Shown here in pieces: positions 37,778 through 47,739 of a stretch of DNA of 64,000 nt. Position 1 is the first letter of the stretch. Every line of letters starts with the position of its first letter. The stretch is from Ferrovum sp. PN-J185 (GTDB taxonomy: Bacteria; Pseudomonadota; Gammaproteobacteria; Burkholderiales; Ferrovaceae): contig NZ_LQZA01000005.1 of the NCBI RefSeq assembly GCF_001581925.1, positions 57,369 to 121,368 on the forward strand. The letters run 5' to 3'. The position numbers and the translations under genes are program-made. The notes beneath the pieces were generated by a model. The model had not been told where the DNA came from. It made no database searches and saw only the letters and a program-made list of their open reading frames with translations.

Positions 37778-38554
37778 CTATGCTTTGGTAACCAACGTTA
37801 ACAATTGCGAGAAAATTTTAGGATTACCCGCCACAATATGACCTGTTTCTAAATAACGTTGTTCACCATCTAAATCCGTAACCAATCCACCCGCCTCTTG
37901 AATTAACAAAACACCAGCGGCCATATCCCATGGTTTTAACCCTAGCTCCCAAAAACCATCGTAGCGCCCTGCAGCCACGTAAGCTAAATCTAAGGCAGCG
38001 GATCCTGGTCGACGTATTCCTGCACTTTCACGCATTATCACAGAGAGCATTCTCATATAGCGCTCTTGATTTTCCATGCTGCTATAAGGGAACCCCGAAC
38101 CGATCAACGCGTCTTCCATCTTGATTTGTTGACTGACCCGAATGCGTCTTTCATTAAGATAAGCCCCTGCACCACGTGTTGCAGTGAAAAGATCATTTTT
38201 GACAGGGTCATAAATCACGCCCTGCGTTAACACTCCCTTGTGCGCTAAGGCAATGGATACCGCGTACATGGGGAAGCCATGTATAAAATTGGTTGTCCCA
38301 TCAATAGGATCAATTATCCACTGATAGTCAGACTGACCTAAAGCACCTGACTCCTCTCCCAAAAAAGAATGATCAGGATAAGCATCCTGTAGAACGCTTA
38401 TGATTGCCTCTTCCGCCATTTTGTCTATTTCCGAGACGTAGTCTGCCGGCCCTTTTTTAGCAACTTTTAAGCGTTCTAAGTCAAGCGCCGCACGATTAAT
38501 AATGTGCCCAGCACGTCGTGCGGCCTTTACCGCTGTGTTCAGCATAGGATGCAT
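37778..38554 (-). CDS. suhB: Inositol-1-monophosphatase SuhB
   Basis: 258 residues. The metal-binding motifs are intact: HSFLGEESGA, WIIDPIDGTTNFIHGFPMY and LKPWDMAAGVLLIQEAGG. SuhB dephosphorylates inositol-1-phosphate and, in E. coli, joins the rRNA antitermination complex. It starts 9 bases after the mmsA stop and heads a tightly spaced run with trmJ, cysE, iscA and mfd. Confidence 0.95.
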   Translation of the reverse strand: MHPMLNTAVKAARRAGHIINRAALDLERLKVAKKGPADYVSEIDKMAEEAIISVLQDAYPDHSFLGEESGALGQSDYQWIIDPIDGTTNFIHGFPMYAVSIALAHKGVLTQGVIYDPVKNDLFTATRGAGAYLNERRIRVSQQIKMEDALIGSGFPYSSMENQERYMRMLSVIMRESAGIRRPGSAALDLAYVAAGRYDGFWELGLKPWDMAAGVLLIQEAGGLVTDLDGEQRYLETGHIVAGNPKIFSQLLTLVTKA

Positions 38555-38563
38555 AACAGTCCT

Positions 38564-40069
38564 CTACTTCATGGTTGGCATAGCAAATTGAGCACCTGCC
38601 TCAATACTTGCTGGCCAACGTTGAGTAACTGCTTTTTGGCGAGTATAAAAACGAACTGCCTCTGGGCCATGTGCATGATGATCACCAAACAAGCTACGTT
38701 TCCAACCACCAAAACTATGGAATGCCATGGGTACAGGGATTGGCACATTTACACCAACCATCCCTACTTTCACACGTGAAGCATATTCACGCGCAAAACC
38801 ACCATCACGGGTGAAGATCGCGGTACCATTACCAAACTCATGGTTATTAACAAGTTCTAATGCAGCGGCAAAGTTAGGTACGCGAACCACACACAATACT
38901 GGGCCAAAAATTTCTTCTTTGTAAATAACCATGTCAGGGGTAACGTGATCGAACAAGGTACCGCCCAAGAAGAAACCATCCTCAAAACCAGGCACTGTAA
39001 AACCACGACCATCAACAACGAGTTTAGCGCCTTCTTTAACGCCCGTGTCAATATAACCTTGAATTTTTTGACGATGAGCAGCAGTCACAACAGGTCCCAT
39101 TTCAGCGGATAAATCCATTCCTTGGGTCACTTTCAATTCTTTAATACGTGGCACCAATGCTTCAATAAGAGGTTCAGCAATATCGCCCACTGCCACAGCA
39201 ACTGAAATTGCCATACAACGCTCACCTGCAGAACCATAGGCAGCTCCCATCAAAGCATCGACTGTTTGATTAAGATCAGCATCAGGCATCACAACCATAT
39301 GGTTTTTAGCACCACCAAGCGCTTGCACACGTTTACCTTGAGCTGTACCTGTTTCATAAATATATTGAGCAATTGGGGTTGATCCCACAAAACTAATCGC
39401 ATCTACATCAGGATGATTCAGTAATGCATCAACGGCTACTTTGTCACCATTAACCACATTGAAAACTCCATCAGGAAGCCCCGCTTCTTTAAGTAACTCA
39501 GCCATAAAAAGACTGGCTGAAGGATCACGCTCGGAAGGCTTTAATACGAAGGTGTTACCACAGGCAATAGCCATTGGTAGCATCCACAAAGGAACCATTA
39601 CTGGAAAATTAAAAGGAGTAATACCAACAGTGACACCAATAGGTTGACGCATGGTCCAACCATCAACGCCTGTTGCGATTTGTTCTGTATATTCGCCCTT
39701 AAGCATTTCAGGAATACCACAGGCGTACTCCACCACTTCTAAACCACGAATCACTTCACCCTTGGCGTCAGTGAATACCTTACCGTGTTCTGAAGTAATG
39801 ATCTCAGCCAAACGATCGTGGTTTTTTTCAAGTAATTCCTTAAACTTGAACATGACACGTGCGCGACGCAATGGGGATAGCCCTGCCCATGCCGGGAAAG
39901 CTGCTTTTGCTGATGCGACCGCTTGGTTGACTTCATCGGTCGATGCCAACGCCACTTGTCCAGACACTCTACCTGTAGCTGGATTAAAAACATCAGATTG
40001 TCGACCACTAGTTCCCGCAACGGGACGACCTTGAATATAATGTCCAATTAAAGCAATTGATTGAGTCAT
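38564..40069 (-). CDS. mmsA: CoA-acylating methylmalonate-semialdehyde dehydrogenase
   Basis: 501 residues of the aldehyde dehydrogenase superfamily. [35 protein letters not shown] and the catalytic Cys in [14 protein letters not shown] are the MmsA/IolA signatures; the general-base Glu of ordinary aldehyde dehydrogenases is not in place, as expected for the CoA-dependent class. It converts (methyl)malonate semialdehyde to propionyl- or acetyl-CoA. It is divergent from the DUF2844 gene. Confidence 0.93.
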   Translation of the reverse strand: MTQSIALIGHYIQGRPVAGTSGRQSDVFNPATGRVSGQVALASTDEVNQAVASAKAAFPAWAGLSPLRRARVMFKFKELLEKNHDRLAEIITSEHGKVFTDAKGEVIRGLEVVEYACGIPEMLKGEYTEQIATGVDGWTMRQPIGVTVGITPFNFPVMVPLWMLPMAIACGNTFVLKPSERDPSASLFMAELLKEAGLPDGVFNVVNGDKVAVDALLNHPDVDAISFVGSTPIAQYIYETGTAQGKRVQALGGAKNHMVVMPDADLNQTVDALMGAAYGSAGERCMAISVAVAVGDIAEPLIEALVPRIKELKVTQGMDLSAEMGPVVTAAHRQKIQGYIDTGVKEGAKLVVDGRGFTVPGFEDGFFLGGTLFDHVTPDMVIYKEEIFGPVLCVVRVPNFAAALELVNNHEFGNGTAIFTRDGGFAREYASRVKVGMVGVNVPIPVPMAFHSFGGWKRSLFGDHHAHGPEAVRFYTRQKAVTQRWPASIEAGAQFAMPTMK

Positions 40070-40175
40070 AATGAATCCTGTTGTACAAGAGTAAAGAACC
40101 TTTTATTTTACGCCAATTCTAATCATTTAGGCGAGCTTCATTACAAATAAAGTAATATTTAACAGTAGGAACTCT

Positions 40176-40637
40176 ATGATTTTTATAAGAAAACTACAAT
40201 TAATACTGGTTACGCTGTGTGTTTTTATAAGCCTTGATTCAGGCGCGACTTTAGGTGGCGTGCCTTTGGCTTTAATTGATCCATATACCATCCTTAACCA
40301 AACAGTAGAGCAAACAAATCAAGGTATTCCTTATCAAGTTGTTATTCAACAAAACACTCGAGGTATGGTTTTAAAAGAATTTGTTTACCAAGGTAGTGTT
40401 TTTGCTCAATTATGGTTTGGAGCAGCGGTACCTGATTTAACAGTTCTACTTGGAGACACCTATTATCCCCGCTTTAATAATGCATTGAGTCAGGCTACAC
40501 TAAAAAATCACCGCCAACTTAAAGTGATCGATAATGAATTAGTTGTTTCTAATTACGGGCGTATGGGAGACTTTTGGGGAATGAGTTATTTAAGCAATCG
40601 CTTTCCAGTAGGCTTTTCAGTCAATAATATTCAATAA
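40176..40637 (+). CDS. DUF2844-family exported protein
   Basis: 153 residues with a signal peptide (LQLILVTLCVFISLDSGATLG). The body has GMVLKEFVYQGSVFAQLWFGAAVPDLTVLLG followed by HRQLKVIDNELVV, the pattern I associate with DUF2844. It ends in FPVGFSVNNIQ. AGGA lies 6 to 7 bases before the ATG. It sits 7 bases upstream of a DUF3443 gene, its usual partner in Burkholderia-like genomes. The function is unknown; an extracytoplasmic role is likely. Confidence 0.7.
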   Translation: MIFIRKLQLILVTLCVFISLDSGATLGGVPLALIDPYTILNQTVEQTNQGIPYQVVIQQNTRGMVLKEFVYQGSVFAQLWFGAAVPDLTVLLGDTYYPRFNNALSQATLKNHRQLKVIDNELVVSNYGRMGDFWGMSYLSNRFPVGFSVNNIQ

Positions 40638-40644
40638 ACAAATT

Positions 40645-41877
40645 ATGAAAAAATCATACTGTTGGTTATTTACCATCATATTTGTTGCTTTATTAAACGC
40701 TTGCGGAGGTGGCGGTGGTGGTGGTGGAAGCACAACTTCTGTTACACCGACAAGCGTTAGTTTAACCAATCCAGCTAGTGGCAACAATGTTGCTAATATA
40801 ACGGTCAGCTCTCAGCCACAATCCTCAGGACTGCCTAATAATGTAAACATTCCTATGGTCAGCGTTACAGTTTGCCAACCAGGCTCCAACACCCAATGTC
40901 AAACAATTGATAATGTACTGGTTGACTCAGGTTCTTACGGGCTCAGAATTTTTAGCAATCAAATTACTAATTTTACTCCTAGCTTTTTACAGTCTGGGTC
41001 GAGTACGGTCACTGAATGCGTTCAATTTGCAGATGGCTACACCTATGGTCCAATCGCCAATTTGGACGTAGCAATCGCAGGGGAAAAAGCCAGCAATATT
41101 CCGGTTAATATTATGGCATCGCCAAGCTTCACTTCTACCCCAAGTGGCTGCTCAACGGGCTTACAAAGCTTACAAAGTCCAACTAGTTTTGGTTCAAATG
41201 GGGTACTGGGTATTGGTGATAATGCCAACGATGGCGCATATGGCTTATATTACTTTTGTAATGGCAATACATGTACTTATCAGAACAACGTCACTAACAC
41301 TTCATCATTTGTTGTGGTGAATCCTGTATCTAAATTTGTTGTTGATAACAATGGTGTCATCATTTCAATGCCTTCTATCACCGCGGCCACAGGAAACAGC
41401 AGCGCCTCCGGACAATTAATATTTGGGATTGGAACACAATCAAATAACGCACTTCCAAGTAACGCCAACGTCATCACTCCTGATGCGAATAACTATTTTG
41501 TTACAACACTTAACGGCACAACTTACAACTCTTCATTTATAGACAGTGGTTCTAACGGACTCTTTTTTAATACTAATATCAATCTTAATCTTTGCTCACA
41601 AAACAGTAATTGGTATGGTTTTTATTGTCCTAACACAACACAAAATTTAACGGCACAAATTACATTGTCAAATAATACAACGACAGGGGTTAATTTTTCT
41701 GTTACCAGTCCGCTAAACTATCCCAATACTGCTTTTGCTTTTGATGATCTGGCAGGAACTCAACTCAACGGCAATATTTATAACAATTCTTTTGATTGGG
41801 GACTACCCTTCTTTTATGGAAAACAAGTATTTGTCAGTATTTCTAATAATCCTTATATCGCTTTTGTAAATAATTAA
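40645..41877 (+). CDS. DUF3443-family lipoprotein
   Basis: 410 residues. The lipobox is LLNAC (Cys about residue 20) followed by eight Gly, then a Ser/Thr/Asn-rich spacer. The body has two similar halves, each with a D-S-G loop: [14 protein letters not shown] and [12 protein letters not shown]. These resemble pepsin-like active-site turns, and the family has been compared with aspartic-protease folds; I cannot confirm activity. Cys pairs suggest disulphides. Its TAA overlaps the mutS ATG by one base. Confidence 0.7.
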   Translation: MKKSYCWLFTIIFVALLNACGGGGGGGGSTTSVTPTSVSLTNPASGNNVANITVSSQPQSSGLPNNVNIPMVSVTVCQPGSNTQCQTIDNVLVDSGSYGLRIFSNQITNFTPSFLQSGSSTVTECVQFADGYTYGPIANLDVAIAGEKASNIPVNIMASPSFTSTPSGCSTGLQSLQSPTSFGSNGVLGIGDNANDGAYGLYYFCNGNTCTYQNNVTNTSSFVVVNPVSKFVVDNNGVIISMPSITAATGNSSASGQLIFGIGTQSNNALPSNANVITPDANNYFVTTLNGTTYNSSFIDSGSNGLFFNTNINLNLCSQNSNWYGFYCPNTTQNLTAQITLSNNTTTGVNFSVTSPLNYPNTAFAFDDLAGTQLNGNIYNNSFDWGLPFFYGKQVFVSISNNPYIAFVNN

Positions 41878-44441
41878 TGACCACCCTACAGCATACTCCC
41901 ATGATGGCCCAATACTGGACTATCAAAAACAATCATCCTGATTACCTATTATTTTATCGTATGGGAGACTTTTATGAGCTCTTCTATGAAGATGCAGAAA
42001 AAGCTTCTAGGCTGTTAGATATCACGTTAACTCGACGCGGACAATCAGCAGGACAACCTGTTCCGATGGCTGGCGTCCCTGTTCATGCAGCAGAGCAGTA
42101 TCTAGCAAAATTAGTTCGTCTTGGTGAATCTGTGGCTATCTGCGAGCAAGTAGGGGACCCTGCCACAAGTAAAGGTCCTGTTGCCCGTGAAGTGGTAAAA
42201 ATTATTACCCCAGGCACTTTAACTGACTCCTCTTTATTAGATGAAAACAAAGATACCTTACTCGCTGCTGTGTTTTTTCATGAAAATTTAATTGGTATTG
42301 CTGTTATAAATGTATTAACCGGTATGCTGACTCTAACTGAACAGTCGTTATTTGATTTATCTTCTACCATAGAGCGTATCGGTCCTGCTGAAATACTCAT
42401 TTCAGAGGGACAAAAAAATTCCCATCAAGAATTACCATACTGTTTTGTAGAACGTCCTCACTTTCATTTTGATGCCGAACGCGGAAAAAAAATGCTATGC
42501 GAGCAACTTGGGACTTTCGATCTTAATGGCTTTGGCGCCCAATCCTTAGCTCTCGCACACAGTGCAGCGAGTGCACTCATTTACTATATAGAGCACACAC
42601 AAAAACAAACCAATCGAATTATTCATGCCATTACTGTAGAAAACCCTACTGATTTTGTACAGATGGATCCCAATACTCGTCGTCATCTTGAACTCACAGA
42701 GACGTTGTCAGGAGACATGAGCCCCACCTTACTCTCTGTCATGGATACCTGTAAGAATCCTATGGGGAGGCGCCTATTACGTCATTGGTTACATCATCCT
42801 TTGCGTGATATAACTCAGATTAAACAGCGTCAAACTTGGATTGAGGTGTTGGTTGCTCCTGAACACTATGACAGCCTACAACAATTAAGAAAAATACTAC
42901 AACATATTGCTGATATAGAAAGAATTGTAGGACGCATAGGTCTAAAACAAGCCCGCCCTCGAGATTTAAGCGCCTTAAGAGAGTCTCTTGCTCTACTTCC
43001 CTCTATTGAAGCACTTTTAATAAATTGTAATCAGTATGTATTTGGAAATTTCATTAATGCACTAAAAAACACTCCCAGTGAACCCTTAACACTATTACAA
43101 CGTGCCATCAAGATTGAACCTGCTGTGTCACTTAAGGACGGCGGGGTAATCGCAGAGGGTTTTGATACAGAATTAGATGAACTGCGTCTTATTCAACACA
43201 ATCAGGGAGAGTTTTTAGTTGCTCTTGAGCAACAAGAAAAAGAACGCACTAATATTCCCACGCTAAGAGTGGAATATAATCGAATTCATGGCTTTTTTAT
43301 AGAAGTATCACGATCCTACTCTGATCAAGTTCCTCTTGACTATCAACGTCGGCAAACACTAAAAAACAGTGAACGCTACACCACAGAGTATTTAAGTGCT
43401 TTTGAAGAAAAAATTCTTCATGCTAATGAAAGAGCGCTTTCACGCGAGAAGTATCTTTTCGATCAGGTCATCGAAGAACTGAATAACTCTCTCTCAGCGC
43501 TTAAATCTCTCTCAGTACAACTTGCTACGGTTGATGTTATTTGCACTTTGGCTGATAGAGCAATCGCTCTCAATCTTGTTAAACCTATTATGACAACAGA
43601 GCATGAGATTCTCATCACCGAGGGACGCCATATTGTCATTGAAGGACAAGTTGAACGATTCATCGCCAACCACATTGAACTTCATACACAACGTCGTTTA
43701 TTAATGATTACAGGACCTAATATGGGTGGTAAGTCCACCTACATGCGTCAATGTGCTCTGATTGCGTTATTAGCCCATGTGGGTAGTTTTGTTCCTGCCA
43801 AAAGTGCCACCATTACTCTCCTCGATCAAATTTTCACTCGCATCGGTGCCAACGATGATCTGGCCTCTGGTCGCTCTACATTTTTAGTGGAAATGTCAGA
43901 GGCTGCCACTATTCTTAATCGAGCCACTCTAAATAGCCTCGTGCTAATTGATGAAATAGGTCGTGGGACATCAACCTATGACGGACTGTCATTGGCCCAT
44001 GCCATTGCCACCGATTTAGCTCAGCGTATTGGTTGTTTTACGCTGTTTGCTACTCACTATTTTGAGTTAACAGAATTAGCAACGCAACTAGAGGGAATCG
44101 TCAATGTGCACTTTGATGCCGTTGAACACGGGGAACATATTGTCTTTCTTCATACGCTAGAGGAAGGGCCTGCCTCACGCAGTTATGGTATTCAAGTGGC
44201 TCGTCTTGCAGGTATACCGAGAGACGTCATTTATCAAGCACAACGCAAACTAAACATGCTTGAAAACTTTACGCCAACAACTAAACCTACCACCCCTCAT
44301 TTAGCCGTTGTAACACAACAGGATTTATTTCAAACTGATCCCATTCTTGAAGAATTAAAACAACTTAAGGTCGATGAGCTTACTGCGCGCCAAGCATTAG
44401 AGATACTCTACCGTTGGCGCGAGGAATTAGATCAGAATTAA
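41877..44441 (+). CDS. mutS: DNA mismatch repair protein MutS
   Basis: 854 residues. The mismatch-reading motif ([21 protein letters not shown], Phe-x-Glu) is near the N-terminus. The clamp region and ATPase follow: Walker [15 protein letters not shown], Walker [15 protein letters not shown] and the downstream ATHYFEL. It starts by overlapping the DUF3443 stop, an unusual partner, and overlaps the slyD-like gene tail to tail by 4 bases. Confidence 0.98.
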   Translation: MTTLQHTPMMAQYWTIKNNHPDYLLFYRMGDFYELFYEDAEKASRLLDITLTRRGQSAGQPVPMAGVPVHAAEQYLAKLVRLGESVAICEQVGDPATSKGPVAREVVKIITPGTLTDSSLLDENKDTLLAAVFFHENLIGIAVINVLTGMLTLTEQSLFDLSSTIERIGPAEILISEGQKNSHQELPYCFVERPHFHFDAERGKKMLCEQLGTFDLNGFGAQSLALAHSAASALIYYIEHTQKQTNRIIHAITVENPTDFVQMDPNTRRHLELTETLSGDMSPTLLSVMDTCKNPMGRRLLRHWLHHPLRDITQIKQRQTWIEVLVAPEHYDSLQQLRKILQHIADIERIVGRIGLKQARPRDLSALRESLALLPSIEALLINCNQYVFGNFINALKNTPSEPLTLLQRAIKIEPAVSLKDGGVIAEGFDTELDELRLIQHNQGEFLVALEQQEKERTNIPTLRVEYNRIHGFFIEVSRSYSDQVPLDYQRRQTLKNSERYTTEYLSAFEEKILHANERALSREKYLFDQVIEELNNSLSALKSLSVQLATVDVICTLADRAIALNLVKPIMTTEHEILITEGRHIVIEGQVERFIANHIELHTQRRLLMITGPNMGGKSTYMRQCALIALLAHVGSFVPAKSATITLLDQIFTRIGANDDLASGRSTFLVEMSEAATILNRATLNSLVLIDEIGRGTSTYDGLSLAHAIATDLAQRIGCFTLFATHYFELTELATQLEGIVNVHFDAVEHGEHIVFLHTLEEGPASRSYGIQVARLAGIPRDVIYQAQRKLNMLENFTPTTKPTTPHLAVVTQQDLFQTDPILEELKQLKVDELTARQALEILYRWREELDQN

Positions 44442-44923
44442 TGGTGATGACCGTGTTCACCATGGACATGACCATGAGCCAATTCTTCTTGTGAAGCTTG
44501 ACGTACTTCTTCAATTTTACAACTTATAGTTAGTGTTTTTCCCACTAAAGGATGGTTCCCGTCCACCGTCACCTTGTCATCAGTAATTTCAGTGACTGTA
44601 TATAAAATAGTTTCTTCCACTCCGCCGCCTTCAGGTTGCCCTTCAAACTGCATACCTACTTTAACATGTTGAGGAAATAAATTACGTGGTTCAATACGCA
44701 TTAAACTCTCGTCATACTCACCAAATGCTTCATCAGGTGCCATTGTAATAGTACATTCATACCCTACGTTTTGACCTTCTAACGCTTCTTCTACAATCGG
44801 AAAAATACCGTCATATCCACCATGTAAATAACTGATGGTTGGATCGCTTTGCTCAAGCAGTGTGCCGTCAGAGTCGGTTAGTGTATAACTTAACGTCACC
44901 ACAGAATCTTTACAAATTTGCAT
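44438..44923 (-). CDS. slyD: FKBP-type peptidyl-prolyl isomerase, SlyD-like
   Basis: 161 residues. The FKBP part ([20 protein letters not shown], then [16 protein letters not shown]) is interrupted by an insert-in-flap domain (about 70-125, [25 protein letters not shown]). The end is His-rich ([12 protein letters not shown]), as in metal-binding SlyD. It acts as a proline isomerase and chaperone and may carry nickel. It lies 2 bases after the peroxiredoxin gene. Confidence 0.92.
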   Translation of the reverse strand: MQICKDSVVTLSYTLTDSDGTLLEQSDPTISYLHGGYDGIFPIVEEALEGQNVGYECTITMAPDEAFGEYDESLMRIEPRNLFPQHVKVGMQFEGQPEGGGVEETILYTVTEITDDKVTVDGNHPLVGKTLTISCKIEEVRQASQEELAHGHVHGEHGHHH

Positions 44924-44925
44924 TG

Positions 44926-45396
44926 TTAATTTAGCTCCTTCACAAGTTTTAACACCTCTGCAATATGCTCCTTACCATGCAACGAGGCGGGTATTGCATA
45001 GCGAACTACTCCTTGGCGATCAATAATATAAGTGACTCGATCCACACAAGTTCTTTTAAAACCATCTGAGTTTTTTTCATGGAGGACGCCATAGCGTTTA
45101 CATACTTCTCCATCCACATCAGATAACAACTTGGCATTTAAACCATTGGCTTCACAAAAATCCGCATGACACATCACATCATCTTGCGATACACCGATAA
45201 GTACTGCTCCTTGATCTAGAAAATCCTCTTCTCTATCACTAAAGTTGATCGCTTCATCAGCACATTGAGGCATACTATCATGCGCATAGAAAAACAGAAC
45301 AACTTTATTTTTCCCTTTAAAGCGCCCCAATGACACCATTTCCATGGTCGCGTCCGGCAACTCAAATGAAGGGGCTTTCTGTCCAGTTTTCAGCAT
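44926..45396 (-). CDS. Peroxiredoxin-like protein (AhpC/TSA, Bcp type) with altered active site
   Basis: 156 residues with a thioredoxin-like fold and clear Bcp/PrxQ resemblance (GQKAPSFELPDATMEMVSL, VVLFFYAHDSMPQCADEAINF, YIIDRQGVVRYAI). The peroxidatic Cys45 is kept, but the PxxxTxxC motif reads AxxxMxxC: Ala38 replaces the Pro and Met42 the Thr that normally polarise the peroxide. The Arg before TYIID is kept. Several other Cys (near 95, 100, 113, 126) could resolve a disulphide. It may be a thiol oxidoreductase or slow peroxidase. Confidence 0.85.
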   Translation of the reverse strand: MLKTGQKAPSFELPDATMEMVSLGRFKGKNKVVLFFYAHDSMPQCADEAINFSDREEDFLDQGAVLIGVSQDDVMCHADFCEANGLNAKLLSDVDGEVCKRYGVLHEKNSDGFKRTCVDRVTYIIDRQGVVRYAIPASLHGKEHIAEVLKLVKELN

Positions 45397-45485
45397 ACCG
45401 CTCTCCTTGATATCAATAGAATTCTATCTAAGGCAAACTTCCCTGTATCATAAGACAACATAATCATACTGCGAGAAATAGTTTT

Positions 45486-46610
45486 ATGGGTAATCAGGTA
45501 CTTGGTTCTTTAGGTATAAAAACATTTTTACAACACTATTGGCAAAAAAAGGCCCATTTGTTTCAACAAACTGTACCAGATTTTTTAGGCTTTCTCACTG
45601 CCAAAGAAATCAAACAACTTGCCACCCAAAAAGATGTGCAATCACGCCTTGTTATTCGTCAAGGAAAAAACTATACCCTCAATCACGGTCCTTTTCGTCC
45701 CATTGATTTAAAGGGGCTAGGAAACAAAAATTGGACTCTACTCATCCAATCACTTAATCATTGGCTACCGGAAGCGGATAGTTTATTACAGGATTTTCGT
45801 TTTATTCCTTACGCTCGCCTTGACGATATCATGGTAAGTTACGCCACACCAGGAGGCGGAGTAGGCCCTCACTATGATCATTATGATGTGTTTTTATTAC
45901 AAGGCTATGGAGTGAGGCGCTGGCAGATTGCCAATACAGAGGATTTAGCCATTCGTCCTAACCAATCACTTAAATTATTACAACGATTTAAAGCACAGCA
46001 AACCTGGGATTTAGAAGCGGGTGATATGTTATATCTTCCCCCTAAATGGGCGCATCATGGCATAGCGCAAACAGAATGTTTTACCTATTCAATCGGCTTT
46101 AGGGCCCCAACATATCAAGAGTGGGTTAATGCTATGCTTGATTACTTAAGGGATGAATTTCAAATTGAAGGGAATTACACTGACCCTAACTTGAAAGAAC
46201 AGCGCCATCCTGCCAAATTACCAGACGAGTTAATTGATCAAGTTTACGCTATAACTCAAAAAATCAAATGGGGAAAAAAAGATATCGCCAATATGGTTGG
46301 GCGGTATTTAAGTGAACCTAAACCGCACGTATTTTTTGATCCAGAGTTTGAACCCGTATCGTTACTACAATTTAGTCAACACTGGGCCAAATACGGGCTC
46401 AGATTGGATGCAAAAACACAAATTCTTTTCCATCAGGCTCATTTTTTTATTAATGGTGAAAAACTAACTCCACCAATTAACTGTTTTCCACTATTGACCA
46501 AATTGGCTGATCATAAAATACTGTCACCTATGGAAAAAAGCAAACAACCGAAAGAGCTAACTTTACTCTTACACGAATGGTATACCCAGGGCTGGTTACA
46601 TTTAGGCTAG
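45486..46610 (+). CDS. roxA: Ribosomal oxygenase RoxA/YcfD-like (JmjC cupin, L16 arginine hydroxylase)
   Basis: 374 residues (E. coli YcfD 373). The JmjC iron site is visible as His129 and Asp131 in VGPHYDHYDVFLLQGYG and a second His in LPPKWAHHGIA. The C-terminal helical and winged-helix part (about 210-374) matches the ribosomal oxygenase family. The E. coli homologue hydroxylates an Arg of ribosomal protein L16 using 2-oxoglutarate and oxygen. It is divergent from the peroxiredoxin gene. Confidence 0.9.
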   Translation: MGNQVLGSLGIKTFLQHYWQKKAHLFQQTVPDFLGFLTAKEIKQLATQKDVQSRLVIRQGKNYTLNHGPFRPIDLKGLGNKNWTLLIQSLNHWLPEADSLLQDFRFIPYARLDDIMVSYATPGGGVGPHYDHYDVFLLQGYGVRRWQIANTEDLAIRPNQSLKLLQRFKAQQTWDLEAGDMLYLPPKWAHHGIAQTECFTYSIGFRAPTYQEWVNAMLDYLRDEFQIEGNYTDPNLKEQRHPAKLPDELIDQVYAITQKIKWGKKDIANMVGRYLSEPKPHVFFDPEFEPVSLLQFSQHWAKYGLRLDAKTQILFHQAHFFINGEKLTPPINCFPLLTKLADHKILSPMEKSKQPKELTLLLHEWYTQGWLHLG

Positions 46611-46639
46611 TTGCAAAGCAACAAATTTAATTCTATAAT
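46611..46639 (+). promoter_or_regulatory. Strong sigma-70 promoter for the small lipoprotein gene
   Basis: TTGCAA (46611-46616), a 17-base spacer and a perfect TATAAT (46634-46639), immediately after the roxA stop and about 66 bases before the lipoprotein ATG. Confidence 0.7.
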
Positions 46640-46705
46640 TTTTTTATAAGATTAGTAGAATCTTATTTTAGCTCTGTTTTTTTAACTATCGATAGGAACA
46701 AAATC

Positions 46706-46915
46706 ATGAAACGTAATCTTCTCATCGCTGCCTTATTTGCTGTTGCATTGGCTGCATGCAGCAAACCTGAAGCTCCAAAAACCGACGCTGCTGCTCCTGC
46801 ACCTGCCGCTGCTCCTGCACCTGCCGCTGCTCCTGCTGCTGATGCAAACGCACCTGCAGCTGCTCCAGCCGCACCTGCTGCTGCTCCAGCTGCTGCTCCT
46901 GCAGACAAGAAGTAA
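46706..46915 (+). CDS. Small Ala/Pro-rich lipoprotein
   Basis: 69 residues. A lipoprotein signal (MKRNLLIAALFAVALAACS, lipidated Cys at residue 18) is followed by SKPEAPKTD and an almost pure Ala/Pro tail ending in Lys-Lys. AGGA lies 7 bases before the ATG. The gene has its own near-consensus promoter and a strong terminator, so it is a single-gene unit likely to be well expressed. The Lys-rich end recalls Lpp, whose C-terminal Lys is linked to peptidoglycan, but there is no coiled-coil repeat. Function unknown. Confidence 0.8.
   Translation: MKRNLLIAALFAVALAACSKPEAPKTDAAAPAPAAAPAPAAAPAADANAPAAAPAAPAAAPAAAPADKK
46790..46825 (+). repeat. 18-base tandem repeat within the small lipoprotein gene
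   Basis: GCTGCTCCTGCACCTGCC occurs twice head to tail (46790-46807 and 46808-46825); a third copy is partial. It encodes A-A-P-A-P-A and can change length by slippage. Confidence 0.85.
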
Positions 46916-46931
46916 TTCTTATTTAGCAGAT

Positions 46932-46963
46932 AAAAAAGCCGATCAATTGATCGGCTTTTTTTT
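46932..46963. terminator. Bidirectional Rho-independent terminator
   Basis: AAAAAAGCCGATCA pairs with TGATCGGCTTTTTT around a 2-base centre, with further T residues. It serves the rightward lipoprotein gene and the leftward beta-lactamase-fold gene ending at 46975. Confidence 0.9.
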
Positions 46964-46974
46964 GAGCTATACAG

Positions 46975-47733
46975 TCAAAGTATTACCCAACCCAATCCTT
47001 CTTCTTGCGTTGCAATAGCAAAACGTTCTTTCTCCTTAATGACCGCCATAAATAATTCTTCAACAATTTCTGGTTTATTATTGTGTTGGCTTAAGTGAGC
47101 TGCCACCACATTAGCTAATCGTTCATGATTAAGTTGTTGTAATAGGCTTACTGCTTGATCATTACTTAAATGACCAAACTCACCTTTTACGCGTGCTTTT
47201 AAATGCTGTGGATAGCGTCCTTGCACCAGCATCTGTTCATCATGATTACTTTCTATTGCTAACCCATCAAGATCACTAAGACTGACTAACATATGTTGCG
47301 TCACGTGCCCTACATCAGTAACAATCCCCAAACGATGGTTATAATCATCAAAGACAAATTGCAAAGGTTCTCTCGCATCATGAGGTACCAAAAAAGGATT
47401 AACTTGAATGTCTCCTATTACCACTGGACTATCGCTAAACAGCTCATTACAAAGATGAGAGGGAATATCGTCGCGGCAAAAAGATAGCGTACCAAAACTT
47501 GCGTAAACGGGTATATTGAAACGCTTAGCAAGACGAGCGACACCTGACATGTGATCACTGTGCTCGTGAGTAACGAGAATTGCCGTTAAGTCCTCTGCTA
47601 GTAATTCTAAACGCGCCATACGGCGTACGACTTCGTTAACAGAAAACCCGCAATCAACCATTAAGCGGGTTTTATTTGACTCAACCAGCCATGCGTTACC
47701 TTCACTACCACTTCCAAGTGAGGCGAAACGCAT
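46975..47733 (-). CDS. Metallo-beta-lactamase-fold hydrolase (YycJ/WalJ-like)
   Basis: 252 residues. The zinc motif THEHSDH lies at 55-61, with further ligands in GHLSNDQA and HLSQHNNKPE. The start MRFASLGSGSEGNAWLVES is typical of the YycJ group, reported as exonuclease-like in Bacillus. In betaproteobacteria it commonly follows bamC, as here (6-base gap). Substrate unknown; nuclease activity is a family-based guess. Confidence 0.85.
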   Translation of the reverse strand: MRFASLGSGSEGNAWLVESNKTRLMVDCGFSVNEVVRRMARLELLAEDLTAILVTHEHSDHMSGVARLAKRFNIPVYASFGTLSFCRDDIPSHLCNELFSDSPVVIGDIQVNPFLVPHDAREPLQFVFDDYNHRLGIVTDVGHVTQHMLVSLSDLDGLAIESNHDEQMLVQGRYPQHLKARVKGEFGHLSNDQAVSLLQQLNHERLANVVAAHLSQHNNKPEIVEELFMAVIKEKERFAIATQEEGLGWVIL

Positions 47734-47739
47734 GGTGTA

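Noticed and set aside
46663..46908. Open frame on the minus strand encoding an Ala/Gly-rich protein opposite the small lipoprotein gene
   Set aside because: It is a shadow of the GCT/GCA/CCT-rich coding repeat; the plus-strand frame has the lipobox, ribosome site, promoter and terminator.
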